Below are positions 1 to 5,847 of a stretch of DNA of 5,847 nucleotides, one piece after another. Position 1 is the first letter of the stretch. The number at the start of each line of letters is the position of its first letter. The notes beneath the pieces were generated by a model. It ran no database searches, was not told the DNA's origin, and saw only the letters and a program-made list of their open reading frames with translations. The stretch comes from Bacteroidota bacterium. GTDB lineage: Bacteria; Bacteroidota; Bacteroidia; Bacteroidales; UBA12481. Location of the stretch: NCBI GenBank assembly GCA_030592205.1, contig JAUVKA010000275.1, forward strand, positions 1 to 5,847. Direction: 5' to 3'. A program made the position numbers and the translations under genes.

Positions 1-1140
1 ATAGGGTGCATTGGGATCAAACATATACCTGTAGGTGATATAATGCTTGGCGGACCTGGCTCCAATAGCCAACCAGATTTTACGCATTGGAGGATTAAAA
101 TCCCCCACCCATGAGAACTCAAGTTCGGTGTATTGTGGTTTTTGCTTTAAAGCATTCTCAATATGATAAATAAAACCTACTTCAATACCTTTTCTCTGGA
201 ATTTCGGAATAAGTCCCATTAAAACACCTCTTGCCCTGGTCATTTTTTTGGTTTTTACCATGTAAATTAATCTCAGTTTGTTCCATAAATTCAAATTCCC
301 CTTGAATATTTTGAAAATCTGGTTCACATCAGGGTACATCAGGTAGATACCGATAGGTTCTCCTTCATGATACGCAAACCAAATAAAATCTTCTTCCAAA
401 ACAATTCGGGCATCCGTAAGGAATTTATGCACATAAGATGTTTGTAGTGGCTCGAAATTCTTTTTGAAACCTGCCCAGGCCTGATTGAATACAGTGGTAA
501 AATCGATAACCTGTTGATCGAGATTCCTGAAATTCATATGCTCAAATTTGTAATCAGGATTTTTAACCTCTCGTTCTGCAACTTTCTTAAATCGCTCAGG
601 AAAACCAGCTTTAATATCTAAATGGAAGCCTTCCTGCTTATAATATACCCTGAATCCGTAATTTTCAAATAAAGCCTGATAATAAGGTGGGTTATAAGCT
701 ATTTTATATGCCGGCTGAGTAAACCCATCGACTAAAAGTCCCCAGAACTTGTCTGTTTCCCCAAAATTTATCGGACCATCCATGGCTTCTATTTTCTGCT
801 CCTGTAACCACGATTTAGCTGTATCGAATAATAGCTTTGCTGCATCCTGCTTGTCTATGCATTCGAAAAATCCGCATCCTCCGGTTGGCTGATCATTCTC
901 ATCCATGGTTTTACGATCATAAAAAGCGGCAATCCTACCGATAGCCTTTCCGCTATGATCATTCAGGATCCACCTTACAGCATCTCCATGTTTGAAATAG
1001 GGATTTTGTTTAGGATCAAAAACATTTTCAATATCCCTATCGAGGAAAGAAACCCAATTTGGATCATCCTTGTAAAGCATCCTTGTAACATCCAAAAAGG
1101 CTTTACGACTTCCTGCGTCTTCAACTTTAAGTATCTGCAT
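1..1140 (-). CDS. YghO-like GNAT-superfamily acyltransferase, 3' end cut by window
   Basis: The minus-strand frame from ATG at 1138-1140 stays open for 380 codons to base 1, so the stop codon lies outside the window. The protein matches, from memory, the layout of the YghO-like family (about 380-400 residues), so probably only a short tail is missing. Visible motifs are DPNWV (26-30), NPYFKHGD (46-53), GRIAAFYD (68-75), GFFE (90-93), DGPINF (121-126), GLLVDGF (134-140) and YNPPYY (149-154). The C-terminal half holds a GNAT-like fold: a strand near 252-268, then an acetyl-CoA loop of the Q-x-x-G type (Q315, R316, K317, G318) followed by a helix, then EFSW (341-344). No signal peptide or membrane segment is seen. 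An in-frame TAA upstream makes this the first possible ATG; an AAAGAG a few bases before it is a weak ribosome site. It follows the acyltransferase gene by 31 bases, suggesting co-transcription. The acyl donor and acceptor are unknown; a transferase role is inferred from fold only. Confidence 0.85.
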   Translation of the reverse strand, partial: MQILKVEDAGSRKAFLDVTRMLYKDDPNWVSFLDRDIENVFDPKQNPYFKHGDAVRWILNDHSGKAIGRIAAFYDRKTMDENDQPTGGCGFFECIDKQDAAKLLFDTAKSWLQEQKIEAMDGPINFGETDKFWGLLVDGFTQPAYKIAYNPPYYQALFENYGFRVYYKQEGFHLDIKAGFPERFKKVAEREVKNPDYKFEHMNFRNLDQQVIDFTTVFNQAWAGFKKNFEPLQTSYVHKFLTDARIVLEEDFIWFAYHEGEPIGIYLMYPDVNQIFKIFKGNLNLWNKLRLIYMVKTKKMTRARGVLMGLIPKFQRKGIEVGFIYHIENALKQKPQYTELEFSWVGDFNPPMRKIWLAIGARSAKHYITYRYMFDPNAPY

Positions 1141-1171
1141 AATTAACTCTTTATTTACTTCTTAATCCGGG

Positions 1172-2077
1172 TCAAATGTTCTTATTAGCTTTATTTTGTT
1201 GTTTTTCTTTAGCCCTGGAATGTTTCCATCTCCGGTGCGACCAAAGGTAATCTTCAGGTTTTTTTATAATAAGTTGTTCAAGTTTGTGCATATAGTTTTC
1301 TGTAATTTCGCCTGAGACTGTATTAACAGGGTCATCTTCAATTACTTTAAGCTTTGCAGTATAATAACCTCTCCTAAGCCTCTGAATATCGAAATAAACG
1401 ACTGGTAACCGATAACTTCTCGCAAAGAATTCAGGACCTTTCATACACGGTGTATCCTGGTTAAGAAACTCCATCCAATGAGAACCTTTAGGATTTGACG
1501 GGCTTTGGTCTGCCCCAAAAAAATAGGCAGCGGGTTTATCATATTTTGCATTAAATACCTTTTTAACGTCTTCCTTTGCAACTAGTTCACTGCCCAATTT
1601 CTTACGATTTTGGCGTATATAAAAATCAATGGGCTTATTGGTCATTGGTGTATAGAAGGCAATTAGCTTATGTTTAAGCTGTAAAGGTGCTGCCATAATG
1701 CCCCATTCCCAATTAGCATAATGCGAGCCAACGCAAATTACATCCTTCCCCTTTGTGTACAGATCGTTAAGTACCTCAGGGTTGACAAAGACATACCGCT
1801 TCAACAAGTCCTTATTACTTAATGTTTGTCCCTTAATCCACTCTACCAGTAAATCACAAAGATTACGATAGAAACCTTTAATAATCTTTGTTTGCCCTTT
1901 CTGATCCAGATCAGGAAATGACCTGCTTATGTTCTGCCGTATAACCTTCTTTCGATAGGGTATAATGTAATAAAATATCTAATAGAGCATATTTGAAAAG
2001 CTGTACAATGCCCAAAAGGGTATTATAGCATACAAGCGGGTAAAAAAGAGAAATATGTAGTAAGAAATACGTTCCAT
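1172..2077 (-). pseudogene. LpxL/HtrB-like lysophospholipid/lipid A acyltransferase, interrupted by in-frame TAG
   Basis: Read through, the frame from ATG 2077 to TGA 1172-1174 gives 301 codons, the usual length of the LpxL/HtrB (LPLAT) family, which transfers acyl chains from acyl-ACP or acyl-CoA to a lipid at the inner membrane. Codons 1-32 encode a hydrophobic N-terminal anchor (YYIFLFFTRLYAIIPFW region). Codon 33 is TAG (1979-1981). The same frame then continues with family-typical sequence: YRKKVIRQNI, then SFPDLD, FYRNLCDLLVEWIK, the catalytic H-x4-E as HYANWE (H119, E124 in read-through numbering; H at 1721-1723), and ADQSP, KGPEFFAR and LPVVY blocks. The C-terminus is Lys/Arg-rich. 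No frameshift is needed, so one base change would restore the gene. The catalytic part could be made only by read-through or by restart at a non-ATG codon such as TTG 1805-1807, without the anchor. A sequencing or assembly error is a real alternative. Family call is firm; pseudogene status is less certain. Confidence 0.78.
1979..1981 (-). other. In-frame amber codon (TAG) inside the acyltransferase gene
   Basis: Plus-strand bases CTA read as TAG in the frame of the acyltransferase. The codon sits between the hydrophobic anchor (ending SFSNMLY) and IFYYIIPYRKKV, at a place where LpxL-like proteins usually carry an aromatic or hydrophobic residue. TAG is one base from TGG, TTG, TAT and TAC. The remaining genes contain no in-frame TAG, and TGA and TAA are used as ordinary stops here, so genetic code reassignment is not supported. 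Confidence 0.9.
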
Positions 2078-2195
2078 GATGCTAAGTTAATTAGATTCTG
2101 CCAATAAATCCGGTGTTTAGTTCAGAATGTTTGGTGTCAATCCCGATAGCTATCCATGATATAAAGACAGAAAAAGCGGACAGTATGTATAAACA
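2078..2195. other. 118-base gap between PPTase and acyltransferase genes
   Basis: No convincing promoter, terminator or RNA is seen. In the PPTase frame, the 34 codons after its TAG stop are open up to TAA at 2091-2093 and would encode a hydrophobic stretch (YILSAFSVFISWIAIGI) with a polar tail. There is no ATG, GTG or TTG start in that frame, and an open run of this length is common by chance. A TTGACA (2135-2140, minus strand) has no matching -10 element at proper spacing. A short perfect palindrome, GATAGCTATC, lies at 2145-2154. Confidence 0.5.
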
Positions 2196-2927
2196 CTAAA
2201 TAAAATCTAATTGTTTTATTACTGTATTCTCCCGGCCATATGTTAAGGTTCCAACATAATCCGGGGATGTTGAGAATTCCCTGAAATTCCAATTTTCCTG
2301 CTCAAAGATTCCATTTACAGCAAGCTGCCTGATACGGTCTTTCTCAATAGCAAATTCAAGATTATCAGGAGATAAACGCATTCCCTCTCCTATGGCCTTC
2401 AGGTAGGATTCTTTAATGGTCCAGAAACGGAAAAAACGAGTGGTTCTTTCTCCGGATTTGCCATTAATAAATCTAATCTCCCTTGATGTGAAATTTCTTA
2501 TTATCATTTCATCCAGATCAGGTAATGGGCGTATCTGCTCAATATCAATTCCCAGTTCGGAATCTCTTGAAAAAGCAATTGTGACGAACTTCCCGGAATT
2601 TGACATATTGAAATACAGACCCGGATCATCAATGGAATAAGGCTTCCCCTTTCTCCTTCTTCCAGTTTTCACCAATTTGGGTGGAATACCAAGGTATCCT
2701 GATAAAAGCATTCTTAGTGCACCCTGGCTAACAACCCAGGAATCTCTTGCCTGTTCAAAATCAAATAAGTGAACTTTGGTTAACTCCTTTTTAGAAAGCG
2801 TATTTTTGTATTCCACAAGCCTGGCAGGAGTAATATTAGTGGATACATTCCATACATGCAATTCACCAGGGGAAAGTAAGGGAAATTCTTCAGTGCTTTT
2901 ACGAAGTAACTCTTTGATATATATCAT
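2196..2927 (-). CDS. Sfp-type 4'-phosphopantetheinyl transferase
   Basis: This 243-residue protein has the normal length of the Sfp class, cytoplasmic enzymes that move phosphopantetheine from coenzyme A to the conserved serine of carrier proteins. Motifs appear in order: GKP (94-96), the FNMSNSG block (106-112), the Mg-binding GIDIE (126-130, acidic residues D128 and E130), and FWTIKESYLKAIGEGM (168-183), with W169, K172 and catalytic/metal-binding E173. In most relatives the second block reads SHS; here the middle residue is N110, at a site that contacts coenzyme A in Sfp. ATG 2927 lies 11 bases after the synthase stop codon, with no clear Shine-Dalgarno, so translation is probably coupled to it. 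The obvious partner is the ACP at the end of that synthase (serine at 3878-3880). The stop is TAG at 2196-2198. It could also serve other carrier proteins in the cell. The start could be slightly different, but no better one is seen. Confidence 0.95.
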   Translation of the reverse strand: MIYIKELLRKSTEEFPLLSPGELHVWNVSTNITPARLVEYKNTLSKKELTKVHLFDFEQARDSWVVSQGALRMLLSGYLGIPPKLVKTGRRRKGKPYSIDDPGLYFNMSNSGKFVTIAFSRDSELGIDIEQIRPLPDLDEMIIRNFTSREIRFINGKSGERTTRFFRFWTIKESYLKAIGEGMRLSPDNLEFAIEKDRIRQLAVNGIFEQENWNFREFSTSPDYVGTLTYGRENTVIKQLDFI

Positions 2928-2938
2928 TCAGATCTTAC

Positions 2939-5847
2939 TTAAGCATTATCTGTTTCTGAAAGTTCCCCTCTGACAATATCCAATAATTCCTCTTTATTAT
3001 CCCTGCAGAACATATGTCCGCCTTCTACCTCGTTAAAGGTGAAAGCAGAAGTAGTATGTTTTTCCCATTCCCTTATCTGTTCTTCATTAAAAACAGAGTC
3101 ATCCTTACCGGCAAATGCAATAATAGGACAATCCAATGGGGCTGCGTCTTTATAGTCATAATTTTTGCCCAGCAGAATATCTGCTCTTAAGGATGGTAAC
3201 ATCTCATTAAACACCTGATCATTCTCCAGAATTGAATCCGGAATTTCGAGTGATTTCAGATGTCCTTTAATATTTGAAACATTCTTTTCTTTATATACCT
3301 CATCCGGGTGAATGGCTTTTAGGAATTGGAAATCACTCTCAAGATGAGCGGCTTTGGCTCCTCCAACCATAAATTTAACAGGATGTACATCTAAATTATC
3401 TCTCAGGTACCTGACTAATTCAAGGGCGATCCATGAACCCGAACTATGACTATAGAACGCCACCGGTGTAGTAAGAAGTGGCTCCATTACTTCGGCCAGT
3501 TTCTTAATCAACTCATTCACATTGGTGAATGGTTTCTCATCTCCCCGCTCTTCTCTGCCAGGAAACTGAATAGCACAAACTTCAAGCTTGTCAGGTAGGA
3601 GTTCGGGCCATTGGTTGAAAATCGAAGCACCACCGGCAAAGTAAGGGAGACAGAATAAACGCAGGCGCGGATTATCGACTTTCCTAGTCCTGATGATCCA
3701 TCTGTCCAGTTCGCTCTTAACTTCTGCATCTACTTTGTCAGCACCACCTGCCCCCATTATTTCATCAATGATCTGATCTGACATTTCCTCCATTGAGGGG
3801 CCTCTCATGATCTTCATCATAGAGTAATCTATGGAGACATTGCTCTGGATCCAGTTGCGTATCTGATTAGCCATCAGCGAGTCAAGGCCATATTTGGTGA
3901 CCGGTTCAATTGTTTCAAGTTTATCTGGTACTGTACCCAATACCCTTGCGAAAGTATCTTTGAGCTGATCAAGGAAGATCTCATTTCTCTCTTCGGGTTT
4001 AGCATCAAGAAGAGTTGACCTTAAAGCCCCATCTCCGGTTCCCGCAGCGCTTCCTGCAGAAAGCTCTTTTTCACTTACCAGATGGGCAAAACGACTTGAG
4101 TTAGAAGAATGCGGGTAGAATCCACCTATCATTTCCCAATCAGAATCTGTTCCAACACGCTGGACTGGATTATTGAGTAACATTTGTTCCAGGATCCATG
4201 TTGCTTGTTGTATAGAAAAAGTCTTCCAACCTTGCTTATAAAGTAATTCACCAACAACACCACTTTGGGCAGCGTTTCTTGCCACGAAACCAACATCACC
4301 TATAACACCCCACTTTATAGTTGTAGCCGGCAAACCCTGCGCCCTTCTCCATTGAGAGAAGTTATCAAGGAAGCTATTCGCCCCAACATAGCTCACCTGT
4401 CCCGGATTACCATAAACAGCCGAGATAGATGAATAGCAAATGAAGTGATCAAGATCCATATCTTTTGTTGCTTCATGAAGCATCCAGGTACCCAGCGCTT
4501 TTGGCCGGAACACCTTCATATAACGCTCATAATCAATCTCCGGAATACTTCCATCATCGAGAACCATTGCAGCATGCTGAATTCCTTTTATTGGAGGCAT
4601 TTTATCAGCTATTTCTTTGAAAACCCTGTCAACATCTGCCTGATTATCAATACTTCCTTTGGCTATCATAACATTAACGCCCTTAGCCTCCATCTTCTTA
4701 ACAATATTAGCCTCGAATTCAGTCTTAGTGCCACTTCTACTCAAAAGAACAAGATTTTGGGCTCCTTTTGTAGTCATCCATTCCGCTACTGACAGTCCAA
4801 ATCCGGAGGCACCACCCGATATCAGGTAAGTAGCATTTTCCTTAAATTTGATTTCAGTCGGTGGGGCAATATCAACTTCACCTTCCATTGACACTACAAT
4901 CTTACCAATATGCCGGGCACCACCCATAAACTGGAAAGCATCAGCCAGTTTCGCAATTGGGAATACAGTTACAGGGTGGGGGGCAAAGTTGTTATTAACA
5001 AAGTAGTCGATAGACTCCTGGAATAAACGTCCGCCAAATTCTGGTTTTTGTTTAAATAATCTGTCAACATCCACCCCGAAGTAAGTCAGGTTATTTCCGA
5101 ATGGTTGAAGCCCCAACTTGCTGTTTCTGTAAATATCAGTTTTACCGATTTCAACAAATCTACCATAGGATGCAAGGCATCTGATACTTTTATAGATAGC
5201 TTCACCTGATAAGGAATTGAGAACAACATCAACACCTTTTCCCTTTGTTTTCTCCATGATCTCATCTGCAAAAGCCAGGGTTCTTGAGTTCATGATATTT
5301 TCCGGTTTAACACCCAGGCCAATAATATAATCCCGCTTCTCCTGTGTACTTACAGTTGCGTAGATCTCAGCACCCACAGTCCTGGCAATATTGATTGCCG
5401 CAATCCCAACACCACCGGCAGCAGCATGGATCAGTACTTTTTCTCCTTTTTCCAATCTGCAATGATGTATCAATGAGAAATAGGCAGTTGTGTAAACCAC
5501 AGGTAAACTTGCCGCTTCATGCCAATTAGTCTTGGCAGGTTTTTGTACACAGTGTACACCATATGGATAAGCAAATCCTCCCAGACATGAGGGAGCTGTA
5601 GCAATCACTTCATCACCAACTTTTACATTTGTCACATCAGGTCCGACCGCTGTAACAAGCCCTGCACATTCCAGTCCGAAGGTCCTTCCAAACAAACCAC
5701 CTTCAACCGCAGCATCAGAAAGCAGGCCCATAGCAATCATAATATCCCGGAAGTTTAAAGCAGATGCCTTATTCTGAACCTCCACTTCATTATTTGCTGG
5801 TATTCTTCTCTCACTTTCCCTAAGGACAACATTATCAAGTACACCAT
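2939..5847 (-). CDS. Type I polyketide/fatty-acid synthase, C-terminal part (ER-KR-ACP-TE), 5' end cut by window
   Basis: The frame is open from the window edge to TAA at 2939-2941, about 969 codons. Residues are numbered from the GTG codon at 5785, which is internal: the 20 codons before it continue the enoylreductase. ER, 1-300: NFRD (11-14), GLECAG (37-42) and the NADPH loop HAAAGGVG (120-127). KR, 318-500: Rossmann loop GGASGFG (324-330), LDD (409-411, B-type marker), catalytic S453, Y466 and N470. An Ala/Gly/Ser-rich linker (577-590) follows. ACP, 600-675: GLDSL with phosphopantetheine site S636. TE, 705-945: RifR/GrsT-like alpha/beta hydrolase with PYFAGGA (714-720), PGRE (742-745), nucleophile S781 in S-H-S-S-G, D895/D896 and H924. 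The order is that of a fully reducing module followed by chain release. KS, AT and DH are expected upstream but not seen. The ER start, NFRDIM with G20 and no Tyr, resembles FAS-like or iterative synthases more than modular PKS. Cytoplasmic; armed by the PPTase just downstream. Product unknown. Confidence 0.95.
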   Translation of the reverse strand, partial: GVLDNVVLRESERRIPANNEVEVQNKASALNFRDIMIAMGLLSDAAVEGGLFGRTFGLECAGLVTAVGPDVTNVKVGDEVIATAPSCLGGFAYPYGVHCVQKPAKTNWHEAASLPVVYTTAYFSLIHHCRLEKGEKVLIHAAAGGVGIAAINIARTVGAEIYATVSTQEKRDYIIGLGVKPENIMNSRTLAFADEIMEKTKGKGVDVVLNSLSGEAIYKSIRCLASYGRFVEIGKTDIYRNSKLGLQPFGNNLTYFGVDVDRLFKQKPEFGGRLFQESIDYFVNNNFAPHPVTVFPIAKLADAFQFMGGARHIGKIVVSMEGEVDIAPPTEIKFKENATYLISGGASGFGLSVAEWMTTKGAQNLVLLSRSGTKTEFEANIVKKMEAKGVNVMIAKGSIDNQADVDRVFKEIADKMPPIKGIQHAAMVLDDGSIPEIDYERYMKVFRPKALGTWMLHEATKDMDLDHFICYSSISAVYGNPGQVSYVGANSFLDNFSQWRRAQGLPATTIKWGVIGDVGFVARNAAQSGVVGELLYKQGWKTFSIQQATWILEQMLLNNPVQRVGTDSDWEMIGGFYPHSSNSSRFAHLVSEKELSAGSAAGTGDGALRSTLLDAKPEERNEIFLDQLKDTFARVLGTVPDKLETIEPVTKYGLDSLMANQIRNWIQSNVSIDYSMMKIMRGPSMEEMSDQIIDEIMGAGGADKVDAEVKSELDRWIIRTRKVDNPRLRLFCLPYFAGGASIFNQWPELLPDKLEVCAIQFPGREERGDEKPFTNVNELIKKLAEVMEPLLTTPVAFYSHSSGSWIALELVRYLRDNLDVHPVKFMVGGAKAAHLESDFQFLKAIHPDEVYKEKNVSNIKGHLKSLEIPDSILENDQVFNEMLPSLRADILLGKNYDYKDAAPLDCPIIAFAGKDDSVFNEEQIREWEKHTTSAFTFNEVEGGHMFCRDNKEELLDIVRGELSETDNA

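Noticed and set aside
955..1146. Plus-strand open frames such as 955-1146, 2416-2640, 2776-2973 and 4445-4792, and minus-strand frames 3517-3729 and 5086-5271
   Set aside because: Each is antisense to or out of frame with a well-supported gene and shows no recognisable domain.
1805..1807. TTG at 1807 as the natural start of a 211-residue acyltransferase
   Set aside because: The 57 codons between the TAG and this TTG encode conserved family sequence, and an ATG with a membrane anchor lies upstream at 2077. The TTG start would be only a fallback.
2112..2140. Sigma-70-like promoter with TTGACA on the minus strand
   Set aside because: No -10-like hexamer occurs at 16-18 bases and no Bacteroidota TAnnTTTG element is present.
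2145..2154. Palindrome GATAGCTATC in the intergenic gap as an operator or terminator
   Set aside because: Ten-base perfect palindromes are expected several times in this length by chance; there is no loop and no following T-run.
1979..2198. Reassignment of TAG to an amino acid
   Set aside because: About 1,600 other coding codons contain no in-frame TAG; a recoded genome should show many. Only one internal TAG is seen.
5544..5558. Inverted repeat TGTACAC-A-GTGTACA
   Set aside because: It lies inside the enoylreductase coding sequence (GVHCVQK) with no nearby promoter. Seven-base arms are near chance level for the window.
5783..5785. GTG at 5785 as the true start of the synthase
   Set aside because: The frame stays open to the window edge, and the 20 upstream codons (GVLDNVVLRESERRIPANNE) read as the normal beginning of an enoylreductase, so this codon is internal.

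Overview
The window looks like part of a lipid or polyketide biosynthesis operon from a bacterium. The host is most likely a member of the Bacteroidota. This rests on the moderately A+T-rich sequence, the weak or absent Shine-Dalgarno sequences before the starts, and the style of the acyltransferase and GNAT-like proteins. The phylum is an inference; there is no rRNA or marker gene here.

All recognisable genes lie on the minus strand, so transcription runs from high to low coordinates. (1) From 5847 (cut by the window edge) to 2939 is the C-terminal part of a type I polyketide or fatty-acid synthase, with the order enoylreductase, ketoreductase, acyl carrier protein, thioesterase. Its upstream domains (expected KS, AT and DH) lie outside the window. 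(2) An Sfp-type phosphopantetheinyl transferase (2927-2196) follows after 11 bases. (3) After a 118-base gap comes a membrane-anchored LpxL/HtrB-like acyltransferase (2077-1172). Its reading frame is otherwise continuous and family-like but carries an in-frame TAG at codon 33 (1979-1981). (4) After 31 more bases comes a YghO-like GNAT-superfamily protein (1140 to the left edge), open through base 1 and probably missing only its last few residues.

The genes fit one pathway. The synthase builds a reduced acyl chain on its ACP, the PPTase arms that ACP with phosphopantetheine, and the thioesterase releases or edits the chain. The two acyltransferase-type proteins could place acyl groups on a lipid or other acceptor. 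The product cannot be read from this window.

The points most worth a second look are the amber codon in an otherwise intact acyltransferase, the unusual serine-rich nucleophile elbow of the thioesterase (S-H-S-S-G in place of G-x-S-x-G), the Asn in place of the usual His in the PPTase SHS motif, and the gene set itself. No RNA genes, mobile elements, CRISPR arrays or convincing promoters or terminators were seen. No stretch longer than 118 bases lacks a gene.
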